IMG/VR virus record: IMGVR_UViG_3300044641_008411 | Location: 1 to 20,925 of that record | Source: a virus | Length of the DNA: 20,925 nucleotides | Direction: 5' to 3' (one strand) | Shown here: in pieces, positions 13,528 to 19,966 of the stretch | Layout of the letters: each line of letters starts with the position of its first letter | How positions within the stretch are numbered: position 1 is the stretch's first letter | Program-made: the position numbers and the translations under genes | Notes under the pieces: model-generated | The model's database searches: none | What the model was told of the DNA's origin: nothing | What the model saw: only the letters and a program-made list of their open reading frames with translations

Positions 13528-13797
13528 TCAGAACGGATCGTCAGAGAAGCTCTGCTTGTTTTTGTTGCCATTGTCCCACATGGAGGCATAGGCCTTTGGA
13601 GAATTGTCAAGCTTGTTGACAGTCACTTGCCCTTTGAAATGAGGGGCGGTGTCCTTGTCGCGCTTGTCATTGTCCCAAAGGGCAAAACGCAGGGAATAGT
13701 TCCCTTGGGGATTGGTGCCAGCTTTCTTCATGGCATTGAGGATGTCGGGGGTGAGATCGACAGTGCCAGAGAATGCGGGAGAGTTACCTGCGGGCAT
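13528..13797 (-). CDS. Small replication-type protein with SSB-like acidic tail
   Basis: An 89-residue protein. The first ~62 residues look beta-rich (FSGTVDLTPDILNAM, YSLRFALWDNDKRDKDTAPH, FKGQVTVN). The end NKQSFSDDPF resembles the acidic C-terminal tail (DDxPF) by which bacterial SSB recruits partner proteins. It is shorter than a full OB-fold SSB (>100 residues), so it could be a reduced single-strand binder or an SSB mimic. TGAGGAAC upstream of the ATG is a good ribosome-binding site. A strong promoter lies upstream and a terminator downstream, so it may be made at high level on its own transcript, as ssDNA-binding proteins usually are. Confidence 0.55.
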   Translation of the reverse strand: MPAGNSPAFSGTVDLTPDILNAMKKAGTNPQGNYSLRFALWDNDKRDKDTAPHFKGQVTVNKLDNSPKAYASMWDNGNKNKQSFSDDPF

Positions 13798-13844
13798 TGA
13801 GTGTTCCTCAGAGGAGTGTAGTGGGCCCTTGAAGGGGCATCGCC

Positions 13845-13873
13845 AGCATAACGCCAGCTAGGACAGGGGTCAA
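13845..13873 (-). promoter_or_regulatory. Sigma70-like promoter for the SSB-tailed gene
   Basis: On the minus strand: TTGACC (complement of 13868-13873), a 17-bp spacer, then TATGCT (complement of 13845-13850). Transcription would start about 40 bases before the ATG at 13797. It lies in the 72-base gap after the exonuclease gene and shares the TTGACC -35 with the promoter at 16905-16932. Confidence 0.65.
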
Positions 13874-14670
13874 GCGCCCTTGTCCATAGAAATGGTTAAG
13901 GGGCGCCTGCCTGGGTAGTGTTCAAAAAAGAACTGCTGCACCTTCTGCACCATGATGCCGGCTTGCATGGCAAGCTCGGCGGCGGAGAGGCTCACAATCT
14001 GGGCTTCCTGGCCCTTGCCAGTGTCGGGATCGTAGATGGAGATGGCACAATGTGCCTCGTTCACTTCGATGCCATACATCTGTTCAATTGCCTGTACGTA
14101 AGCACCAAGCTGCATCCGATAGTCGGCTAGCTGTGTATCAGGCTTTGCTTTGTAAGAAGTTTTCCAATCAAGAAGGGCAAGTTCGCCATTCTTCATTTTG
14201 GCAAGCATGTCGAAGGTGCCTGAATAGCCAATTTCTTGCGCAGGATCGTACCAAGCAATGGCACTTTCAACAAGCAAAGGACTGTCAACGAGATCAAGAA
14301 AGCCGACAATGCTTTCAAAATAAGGTACGTAATTCTCATGAGAATCAAGATGAGACTGAATGTCCTCACCGTTCCAGAGATCTTCTAGAACACCGTGAAG
14401 CCAATTGCCTCGATCCACAGCATTACGAGTGCGACGATTAGCTTCTTCATTGCCTACCTTCTTGCGCCAGTTGATGAGAGCTGCAATTTTGCCAGGCGGA
14501 GAACACGCGCTCGCAATAGTTGTCACAGAAGGCAAAACAAACCCTTCTGGAACATTGGGAAAATCGTTGAGCAGATAGTAACGCTTTTTCTGAATCTGGA
14601 GCCGGTTGGGCTCGTAACGGGGGAGCGCTGGCATCTGAAGGGCTGCGAGACATAGATCGTAACAGGCCAT
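13870..14670 (-). CDS. PD-(D/E)XK exonuclease (RecB/Cas4/MGME1-like)
   Basis: A 266-residue protein. An N-terminal motif (LPSVTTIASA, then AVDRGNWLHGVLEDL with His92 at 46-97) is typical of MGME1/RecB-like phage exonucleases. The nuclease core follows: VESAIAW (Glu135), GYSGTFDML (Asp154), LLDWKTS (Asp168-x-Lys170), and YRMQLGAYVQAIE (Gln187, motif IV). Size and motif order fit a single-domain exonuclease that resects DNA ends, partner to the annealing protein encoded upstream at 15373-16320. It starts 3 bases after the preceding gene. Confidence 0.9.
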   Translation of the reverse strand: MACYDLCLAALQMPALPRYEPNRLQIQKKRYYLLNDFPNVPEGFVLPSVTTIASACSPPGKIAALINWRKKVGNEEANRRTRNAVDRGNWLHGVLEDLWNGEDIQSHLDSHENYVPYFESIVGFLDLVDSPLLVESAIAWYDPAQEIGYSGTFDMLAKMKNGELALLDWKTSYKAKPDTQLADYRMQLGAYVQAIEQMYGIEVNEAHCAISIYDPDTGKGQEAQIVSLSAAELAMQAGIMVQKVQQFFFEHYPGRRPLTISMDKGA

Positions 14671-14673
14671 TGC

Positions 14674-14997
14674 TCATTTTTCGTTCATGTCCCAAAAGTA
14701 TTCACAACCCTCTTCCTTCATCGGAGGGGCGGCGAAAAAGCTTTGCCAGCGATCAGCAGGAGCCATGAAGCGCCAGCACTGTTCTTTGATGGGGCATCCT
14801 TCCCCATTACACATTGCAATGTCGGGCATGTTGATTTTGTTGGCGAGTTGAAGAAGAAAGATCCGGTCAGATAAAGGATTGTTTGCAATGGTCTCTAGCA
14901 TGGCAGCAATGCGACGATCACTGCCAAGCGTTTCTTCAGGGAAGCTCCAGAAAGCTTCGTGGCAAGCATCAATCAGAGAGCGATGATTTTGCAGCAT
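14674..14997 (-). CDS. Cys-cluster protein of unknown function
   Basis: A 107-residue protein. A helical N-terminal half is followed by four Cys at 63, 68, 74 and 98: CNGEGCPIKEQC, WRFMAPADRWQSFFAAPP, then GCEYFW. This spacing, with a WRF and WQSFF between, recurs in phage proteins and suggests a zinc or Fe-S site. GGAAGAA upstream is a fair ribosome-binding site. It lies directly ahead of the exonuclease gene and overlaps the upstream gene by 29 bases, so it probably belongs to the recombination module. RecB/AddB-type exonuclease partners can carry an Fe-S cluster, but a link here is speculation. Confidence 0.65.
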   Translation of the reverse strand: MLQNHRSLIDACHEAFWSFPEETLGSDRRIAAMLETIANNPLSDRIFLLQLANKINMPDIAMCNGEGCPIKEQCWRFMAPADRWQSFFAAPPMKEEGCEYFWDMNEK

Positions 14998-15184
14998 GTT
15001 TTTCTTCCATCATTTCGTACTCTTCAACCATGGTCCCCATGGAAGCCATTGCGCAGCTTTCAGAAAAGCCACAAGCTAAAACAAACTGCTTGAAATGTTC
15101 AACCACTTCAGGCATGTAGATGTTGTGAAAAGAATAGGAGAGTTTAGTTTCTCCTTCTTCGTAAAGAAAAGTAAAGCGACTCAT
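14969..15184 (-). CDS. Small acidic protein
   Basis: The start chosen is ATG 15184 (71 residues, MSRFTFLYEEGETKLSYSFH...), because it overlaps the stop of the upstream 44-codon gene by ATGA. A longer version from 15220 would run deep into that gene. N-terminal beta strands (FTFLYEEG, TKLSYSFHN) are followed by a helix (PEVVEHFKQFVLACGF) and an acidic Met-rich helix (MVEEYEMMEEKH). The shape is common among small phage early proteins; function unknown. It overlaps the Cys-cluster gene by 29 bases. Confidence 0.6.
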   Translation of the reverse strand: MSRFTFLYEEGETKLSYSFHNIYMPEVVEHFKQFVLACGFSESCAMASMGTMVEEYEMMEEKHAAKSSLSD

Positions 15185-15315
15185 GGAAGAATCAAGCTCG
15201 CGATTAAAAGAATGGTCCATCCAATGACAATGGCAATGAGGGAAACAAGGAGGAATAATCCGAGGGGATCATTCGCTAAAAAGGTGGGGAGGAATGCTAG
15301 TGAGGGGAAGTTCAT
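15181..15315 (-). CDS. 44-residue membrane protein
   Basis: ATG at 15315 to TGA at 15181-15183 gives 44 residues: a short N-terminus (MNFPSLAFLPTFLANDP) and one very hydrophobic span (LGLFLLVSLIAIVIGWTILL, then IASLILP). Its stop overlaps the next start as ATGA, strong evidence that it is a real, coupled gene. Such tiny membrane proteins in early phage transcripts may affect the host membrane; no function can be assigned. Confidence 0.65.
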   Translation of the reverse strand: MNFPSLAFLPTFLANDPLGLFLLVSLIAIVIGWTILLIASLILP

Positions 15316-15343
15316 CTTCGTCAATACAAAGAGAGCCAGCAAA

Positions 15344-15362
15344 GGCCCGCACTAAGCGGGCC
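15344..15362 (-). terminator. Hairpin after the annealing-protein gene
   Basis: Perfect 7-bp stem GGCCCGC (15344-15350) and GCGGGCC (15356-15362) with an ACTAA loop, 10 bases past the stop codon. On the minus strand only TTT follows, then a mixed T-rich stretch. It would be a weak or partial terminator, or an mRNA-protecting hairpin that sets a lower level for the genes that follow. Confidence 0.55.
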
Positions 15363-15372
15363 GCTGCCAGGT

Positions 15373-16320
15373 CTACTGCTTTTTTGCTACGAAAGCCTTC
15401 ATCCCTTCGATCATTGCCTCCGTATCCTCGAGGCTGCGAATGGCGTTGATCTCCTCGGTCATTTCAGCTTTGCTGATAGCAATGCCTTCCTGCTTGGCCC
15501 ATAGGGTCATCATTGCAGCTACCACGTTGCCGAACTGCTGCCAGCTCTTCACTTCAGTGGCACGGGCCAAGCCGATGCTTTCCAGGGCAGCCTTGCCAGA
15601 TGCCATGGCAGCTTTCTCGTCGGCATATTTCAAAGGATTGGCCTTGCAAACTGCTGTGAGAGCAGTTTTTGCGTCGAAGGGCTCAGCGGACCCTGTATCA
15701 GCGGTGGCAACAGACCCCTCGCTTCCAGGAGCAGTAGCGCTTTCTTTAGGGGCAGTCTTGGTGCGTGCAGGCGCCTTGAGCGTATCCTGCTGCGGCTTTG
15801 GCGATTCCTCCTTGGGGATGTCCTCTCCTGCATAGAGACGAAGGCCCAGGCCCGTGAACGTAGCAATTGCCTTGACGCTGGCACGCTGGATGTTGTCACT
15901 AATGGCACGACCGTCGAGCTGTTGGATGGAATTGTGCTTACGGTCCATCACAGGGAACACCAGGGCAGGCGTGCGCTTGATGCCGTCCGTCAGATAGGGG
16001 CGAAGGATGAAGGCACCAGGCTCGCCAAACACGGGCCAGCCAATAGTCTTCTCTTCAAAGGCCACAAACAGCGTCGGGAAATGCTCCTTTAGGTAGCGAA
16101 AGGCGAAGGGCCAAGAGAGATACGAGAGGCCCTTGTAATCCTTTTCAATGTGGGGACCAATATCGGGAGTGTCATAAGCATTGCGAAATGCTTCTGCGGT
16201 GATCTCCAGGGGAGCAAAAATGCCAAGAGCACGCTCGGCCATTGCTTGCTTAGTCGGATCGGAGAGGGCTTCCATGGTCGAGAAATCAGACGGGGAGTAA
16301 AGAAATTTGGTGTGGTTCAT
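15373..16320 (-). CDS. DUF1071/Sak3-like single-strand annealing protein
   Basis: A 315-residue protein. The annealing-protein core is in residues ~60-168: DYKGLSYLSWPFAFRYLKEH (61-80), FILRPYLTDG, LVFPVMDRKHNSIQ (120-133), ISDNIQRASVKAIATFTGLG (140-159) and LYAGEDIP (162-169). This order matches DUF1071 (Sak3-type recombinases). An Ala/Pro/Thr-rich linker (~172-222) leads to a helical C-terminal part of unknown role. It would anneal complementary ssDNA exposed by the exonuclease encoded at 13870-14670. Its start overlaps the preceding gene by ATGA. Confidence 0.8.
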   Translation of the reverse strand: MNHTKFLYSPSDFSTMEALSDPTKQAMAERALGIFAPLEITAEAFRNAYDTPDIGPHIEKDYKGLSYLSWPFAFRYLKEHFPTLFVAFEEKTIGWPVFGEPGAFILRPYLTDGIKRTPALVFPVMDRKHNSIQQLDGRAISDNIQRASVKAIATFTGLGLRLYAGEDIPKEESPKPQQDTLKAPARTKTAPKESATAPGSEGSVATADTGSAEPFDAKTALTAVCKANPLKYADEKAAMASGKAALESIGLARATEVKSWQQFGNVVAAMMTLWAKQEGIAISKAEMTEEINAIRSLEDTEAMIEGMKAFVAKKQ

Positions 16321-16589
16321 AGCGAAGCCACTGCTTTGTAGCCACGGCTCAAGGGATTGTATTCGCCATGCATGATGACAAACATCTTGTCCGGATTTTC
16401 ATTCTTCGTGATGAGACTATCACCAGGGAGTGGCCAATCGTTGATCACTCTCACATCAGTGGGCTCCTCGAGGTATTCAGGATCGTAATTCTCAGAAATT
16501 ACGCCCTCCTCCCATAGGATCTTCACTTCTGTGTTTCCATAGACCAAGAGGAATTCCTCGCAGGCAAGTTTAAGCTCGGAAACTTTCAT
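16317..16589 (-). CDS. Small acidic protein ahead of the annealing protein
   Basis: The start chosen is ATG 16589 (90 residues, MKVSELKLACEEFLLVYGNT...), preceded by TTGAGGATT, a usable ribosome-binding site. An upstream ATG at 16646 lies well within the preceding gene. Pattern: VKILWEEGVISENYDP, then VRVINDWPL, LITKNENPDKMFVIMHGEY. The sequence is acidic and beta-rich. It overlaps both neighbours (20 bases before, ATGA after), so it is part of the recombination transcript. I do not recognise the family. Confidence 0.6.
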   Translation of the reverse strand: MKVSELKLACEEFLLVYGNTEVKILWEEGVISENYDPEYLEEPTDVRVINDWPLPGDSLITKNENPDKMFVIMHGEYNPLSRGYKAVASL

Positions 16590-16815
16590 AATCCTCAATG
16601 GTTGTTTCAGAAGTGGAATGGTCTTCAACCAAAGCGAAAGCGCCATCAGACAAAGAAAAGCCTCCTTCCCAAGCGGGAGTGGTGCGAATGAGACGTTCTA
16701 CTGTCTCACTCAGGCTCTGCCTGGCATCGTGAGCAATGTTCTTTAGATGGGCGTATGCCGTATCTGTGATGGTGAAGTGGCGGCTCTTCTTGGGCTCGCC
16801 GTGGTCAATTGTCAT
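16570..16815 (-). CDS. Ribbon-helix-helix-like protein, probable regulator
   Basis: The start chosen is ATG 16815 (81 residues, MTIDHGEPKKSRHFTITDTA...); the ATG at 16854 would overlap the membrane peptide's reading frame for most of its length. Residues ~9-45 fit a ribbon-helix-helix fold: SRHFTITD (strand), YAHLKNIAHDARQ (helix 1), SLSETVERLIRTT (helix 2). The C-terminal ~30 residues are acidic and Ser/Thr-rich (EDHSTSETTIEDYESF). Such proteins usually repress their own operon from short palindromes. It is the first substantial gene of the minus-strand block, next to a promoter flanked by two TGGCCA sites. Confidence 0.6.
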   Translation of the reverse strand: MTIDHGEPKKSRHFTITDTAYAHLKNIAHDARQSLSETVERLIRTTPAWEGGFSLSDGAFALVEDHSTSETTIEDYESFRA

Positions 16816-16900
16816 AAAACAAAGGGGCGAGGAGGTAGCCAGCAGTGAAGCCAAATGCTGCAGCCAGCAGAAGCTCCATGGTTTGTCTTGCGAGGGACAT
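16805..16900 (-). CDS. Possible 31-residue membrane peptide
   Basis: ATG 16900 gives MSLARQT followed by MELLLAAAFGFTAGYLLAPL and FYDN, ending TGA 16805-16807. A start at the second Met (16879, 24 residues) fits better with a transcription start near 16898. One hydrophobic span is present. It overlaps the start of the ribbon-helix-helix gene by 11 bases, which could couple them. The product is tiny, so chance cannot be excluded. Confidence 0.4.
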   Translation of the reverse strand: MSLARQTMELLLAAAFGFTAGYLLAPLFYDN

Positions 16901-16923
16901 GGCCAATATAGCCGTTATGGCCA
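16899..16923. promoter_or_regulatory. Candidate operator: two ATGGCCA repeats
   Basis: ATGGCCA at 16899-16905 and 16917-16923; each contains the 6-bp palindrome TGGCCA, and they are 18 bp apart. They touch the -10 hexamer and lie in the spacer of the minus-strand promoter at 16905-16932, an arrangement that fits a dimeric repressor binding tandem sites. Confidence 0.4.
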
Positions 16924-16932
16924 GTCGGTCAA
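16905..16932 (-). promoter_or_regulatory. Sigma70-like promoter of the minus-strand early block
   Basis: On the minus strand: TTGACC (complement of 16927-16932), a 16-bp spacer, then TATATT (complement of 16905-16910). The expected start near 16898 places it just ahead of the membrane peptide and the ribbon-helix-helix gene. The remainder of the divergent region to 17022 shows no + strand promoter that I trust; TATAAA at 16953-16958 lacks a spaced -35. Confidence 0.65.
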
Positions 16933-17022
16933 GGCTTGAGGGCGCTGAGCTTTATAAAGAATTGCAAAGGGCTCGCCACGACTGCGTTTTGCTGCTAGAA
17001 CAGCCCCATCTCCACCTCGCCC

Positions 17023-19038
17023 ATGGCCTTTTCCATCCTCGACCACCTCGCCAAGCTGGAACCGAGCGACCATCACGGCAAATACATCTGCCCTGCCTGC
17101 GGCGGCAACGACTTGTCCGTAAACGAAGGCAATGGGGCGTACAACTGTTTCAATGACGACTCGGCCAAGCATCGTGCTGAGATTCGTAACATTCTTGCAC
17201 CTTTGGATAGGTGGGAAAGGCCCCTTCGTGAAGCTTCTTCCTATGTATTTGCCTATCAGAATCGAGATAAAGAGAAAGTCATTAATGTAATTAGGGACGA
17301 TTCTTCTGGCAAGAAAACTATTCGCCAGGACTATCCAACTGTCCCCAAAGAAAGCGGCAAACGTAAAGCTGCCATTGATCAACTTCGCAAGAACATTCTT
17401 CCCTATCGTTATTACGAAGCCATTGAGGCCTCAGAAGCCGCTGGCCTTCCCATCTTTATTGTTGAAGGTGAACTTACCTGCGACAGTCTTTGGGAGATCG
17501 GCCTCCCATCAATTACATTTCTTGGCGGAAGTGGTCAGTATCGCGCCAATGGCGACTATTCCCAACTGTTTCGTGGCAAGAAGGTAATTCTCTGCCCTGA
17601 TCGTGACGAGCCTGGCGTGGCTCTCATGAAAGAAGTGGCTTCAGATAATCCTGGGGCGCAATGGCTCTATGCTGAGCCTTCTAATTTTGAATGGGAAAGC
17701 CTCCCTCAAAAGGGAGGCTATGACTTGGCTGACTGGCTGGATGATGGCGCTGATCAAGAAACCATTCTTGCTTCCATTGTCTCAAAGGATCGCCATGAAG
17801 GTAAAGACGGCATTCCTTCATTTGAGGAGATCATCTCCACTCTGGAGCGTATGGTTGGCCTTTATGGTAACGACGCTCGCATTGCTTTTGAAGCTCGCCA
17901 ATGGATGGAAAGCCATGGCATCAAACTGAACGCACAGGAAACTGAGAAGCTGCTTGTTGAAGCACGCGGGCGTGTGCATGGTCGAGAGGAAATGGAAATC
18001 CTCGATGCGAAGAGCATTGCACAGTCAGAAGATTCTCGTAAGTGGACCATTGCTGGCATTCTTCCTGAAAGCAGTGTGATGCTGCTTGCAGCAGCCCCTG
18101 GTAGTGGCAAGAGCACCATCTTGTACAACTGGGCATTGCACGTGGCCACTGGCAAGGATTGGAGCAATCGTCGTTGTAAGCAAGGAAAAGTGCTCGTCAT
18201 TCAATGCGACGAACCAGTGGTTGATGCTGCTGAGAAGCTGCAGATCATTGGTTACGACGATGACACTCTCGACAATGGGATGATTGATTTCATTGATCGT
18301 TGGCGCTTTAGTAATATCCCCCAGCTCCTTTCGTATGTGCAGCGCCATCATCCTCAGCTCATCATGATCGACAGTCTCACATCCTGCCTTGCTGGCATGG
18401 ACGTGGATCTTATTCGTTCCGATGCTGGTAATTGCATCTACGAGCTGCGTGACATTGCCAATCAATATGGCTGCTCCATTGTCATTCTCCACCACTTGAA
18501 CAAAAGTGGTGGCATTCGTGACAGCTCCAGCTTTGAAGCCAACGTTAGTGAAGTGGTGAAACTGTATCGCACTGATAACAATCCTGATTCCACTCAATTT
18601 ATGTTTGAATGGACAAAGAGCAGGAGCGGTTTGGCTGGTAAGCATTTCATGCAGCGCGATCCTTCCACTTATGGCTGGTACTACAAAGGCCCTGCAGTGG
18701 GTGGCAATGAAGCGCTTGACAATCTCGTGAATATGATCAATTCCCGCAAGCATGAGCGTTTCGATAGGAACGCTGCTGCCGCAGCTTCTGGCTCATGGGA
18801 TCGTGCCATTGTTGGGCGTTTGCTGGAAGTGGCTCGTCGTCAGGGCTTGATTGATACCAGCTTCATTGTTGGTCCCAATGGTGAGCGCACCAGGATGTAT
18901 CAAAGTTGGGCCTACCAAGAGCCTGAGTTTGATTTCCAGCCTGTTCCCGAGCGGGAACAAGCCCAGCAAGAAGAGCCTGTTTCCATGGCGACAAATGAAA
19001 ATCTTCCCGAAAGGGAAGACGAGGATGATTGGTTCTAA
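17023..19038 (+). CDS. Bifunctional DNA primase-helicase
   Basis: A 671-residue protein that would prime and unwind phage DNA at the fork. N-terminal zinc-binding region: Cys23, Cys26 (ICPACGG) and Cys42 (YNCFND). TOPRIM primase core: FIVEGE (Glu148-Glu150), FLGGSGQYR at ~167, and LCPDRDEPG (Asp193, Asp195). A RecA-like helicase domain follows: LLAAAPGSGKST (Walker A, Lys363), LVIQCDEP at ~391, LIMIDS (Walker B, Asp450), then IVILHHLNKSGGIRDSSSFE (~486-505). The C-terminal ~120 residues include a possible winged-helix segment and a Glu/Pro-rich acidic tail (ENLPEREDEDDWF). An in-frame TAG at 16996 makes ATG 17023 the first usable start; there is no Shine-Dalgarno sequence. Confidence 0.92.
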   Translation: MAFSILDHLAKLEPSDHHGKYICPACGGNDLSVNEGNGAYNCFNDDSAKHRAEIRNILAPLDRWERPLREASSYVFAYQNRDKEKVINVIRDDSSGKKTIRQDYPTVPKESGKRKAAIDQLRKNILPYRYYEAIEASEAAGLPIFIVEGELTCDSLWEIGLPSITFLGGSGQYRANGDYSQLFRGKKVILCPDRDEPGVALMKEVASDNPGAQWLYAEPSNFEWESLPQKGGYDLADWLDDGADQETILASIVSKDRHEGKDGIPSFEEIISTLERMVGLYGNDARIAFEARQWMESHGIKLNAQETEKLLVEARGRVHGREEMEILDAKSIAQSEDSRKWTIAGILPESSVMLLAAAPGSGKSTILYNWALHVATGKDWSNRRCKQGKVLVIQCDEPVVDAAEKLQIIGYDDDTLDNGMIDFIDRWRFSNIPQLLSYVQRHHPQLIMIDSLTSCLAGMDVDLIRSDAGNCIYELRDIANQYGCSIVILHHLNKSGGIRDSSSFEANVSEVVKLYRTDNNPDSTQFMFEWTKSRSGLAGKHFMQRDPSTYGWYYKGPAVGGNEALDNLVNMINSRKHERFDRNAAAAASGSWDRAIVGRLLEVARRQGLIDTSFIVGPNGERTRMYQSWAYQEPEFDFQPVPEREQAQQEEPVSMATNENLPEREDEDDWF

Positions 19039-19062
19039 CATGTATTAACTTATGCTGACCAA

Positions 19063-19809
19063 ATGGATACAATTGCAGTCTGGTTTTCTTGCGGCGCAGC
19101 TAGCGCAGTCGCCGCTTATAAAACCATCCAAAAATATGGTCATTCTCATAACGTGCGAATTATCAATAATCCTGTAGCCGAAGAGGATCCAGATAATCGT
19201 CGATTTCTTCTTGACGTGGAACGATGGATAGATCATCCAATTGAATTCGCCATCAACTCCAAGTACCCATCTTGCTCTTGTGTCGATGTATGGGCAGATC
19301 GCAAATTTATGAGTGGTCCGCTGGGAGCTCCATGCACATTGGAATTAAAAAAGAAAGCACGACAGCAGTGGGAGAAGGAAAACCATGCTGACTGGCATGT
19401 TCTTGGTTTTACACACGATGAAAAAAATAGGCATGATCGTTTCGTATTAACGGAACGCGAAAACGTTTTGCCAGTGCTTATTGATGAACGGATTACCAAG
19501 AAAGAATGCTTTGAAATAGTTGCTTCTGCTGGCATCGCTCTACCTTCTATTTACCTCCGTGGCTATCCAAATGCAAACTGCATTGGCTGCGTAAAGGCGA
19601 CTTCAGCTACTTATTGGAATCACGTGAGAAAAGAAGACCCAACGGTGTTTGAAGAAAGAGCGAAGCAATCTAGGCAAATTGGCTGCAAGTTGGTGCGATG
19701 GAAAGGAAAGAGAATATTTCTTGACGAACTACCAATCGAAGCTAAAGGTAGGAAGATGAAAGGTATGGATTTTGAGTGTGGTATTTTTTGCGAGGAACGC
19801 ACCTTTTGA
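19063..19809 (+). CDS. PAPS-reductase-like ATP-pyrophosphatase domain protein
   Basis: A 248-residue protein of the adenine-nucleotide alpha-hydrolase superfamily. The PP-loop is AVWFSCGAASAVAA (5-18), a variant of SGGxDS. Cys91 (GAPCTLELKK), then CIGCVKA (Cys173, Cys176) with TYWNHVRKEDP, and CGIFC (Cys239, Cys243) give five Cys that could hold a metal or Fe-S cluster. Phage members are annotated PAPS reductase, but the family also includes DndC-type sulfur-transfer enzymes and defence proteins, so sulfate reduction is not assured. It begins 24 bases after the primase-helicase and is followed by hairpins and a terminator. Which substrate it activates cannot be told from sequence. Confidence 0.8.
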   Translation: MDTIAVWFSCGAASAVAAYKTIQKYGHSHNVRIINNPVAEEDPDNRRFLLDVERWIDHPIEFAINSKYPSCSCVDVWADRKFMSGPLGAPCTLELKKKARQQWEKENHADWHVLGFTHDEKNRHDRFVLTERENVLPVLIDERITKKECFEIVASAGIALPSIYLRGYPNANCIGCVKATSATYWNHVRKEDPTVFEERAKQSRQIGCKLVRWKGKRIFLDELPIEAKGRKMKGMDFECGIFCEERTF

Positions 19810-19810
19810 C

Positions 19811-19866
19811 GCAATAGGAGGGAGGCTCTATTGCTAGCCTCCCTGCTGCTTACCGTAGCGAGCAGC
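19811..19866 (+). other. Overlapping hairpins after the PAPS-reductase-like gene
   Basis: Three inverted repeats. (1) GCAATAG (19811-19817) with CTATTGC (19828-19834). (2) GGGAGGCT (19820-19827) with AGCCTCCC (19836-19843). These two cannot form together, since the loop and 3' arm of one are arms of the other. (3) GCTGCT (19845-19850) with AGCAGC (19861-19866). A real terminator follows at 19894-19916. This looks like a switchable 3' leader or a small structured RNA. No known riboswitch class was recognised, and no coding frame is apparent. Confidence 0.5.
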
Positions 19867-19893
19867 TTCATTCAGTATAGGCAAATAAAGAGC

Positions 19894-19916
19894 GGGGCCT
19901 GATGGCCCCTTTTTTT
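19894..19916 (+). terminator. Intrinsic terminator after the PAPS-reductase-like gene
   Basis: Stem GGGGCC (19894-19899) and GGCCCC (19904-19909), TGAT loop, then seven T (19910-19916). It closes the primase-helicase and PAPS-reductase-like transcript. The genes further on must have their own promoter or depend on read-through. Confidence 0.9.
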
Positions 19917-19966
19917 ATGCCCTGTGCCAGTCCTGAAATTGGCCCTCTTGTGAAAATTTGGTGGTC

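Noticed and set aside
16936-16958. TTGAGG...TATAAA as a + strand promoter for the primase-helicase
   Set aside because: The spacer is only 11 bp, too short for a sigma70 promoter.
16845-17156. Open frame upstream of and overlapping the primase-helicase start on the + strand
   Set aside because: It overlaps the primase N-terminus with its zinc-binding Cys by 134 bases, turns into His/Pro/Arg-rich sequence typical of an out-of-frame reading, and has no ribosome-binding site.
18025-18753. 242-codon minus-strand frame
   Set aside because: It lies entirely opposite the helicase domain with Walker A and B; it is the usual shadow of a well-biased gene.
19029-19056. TTGGTT-16-TATGCT as a promoter for the PAPS-reductase-like gene
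   Set aside because: The predicted start would fall on the ATG itself, and the -35 lies in the previous gene; read-through from the primase-helicase gene is simpler.
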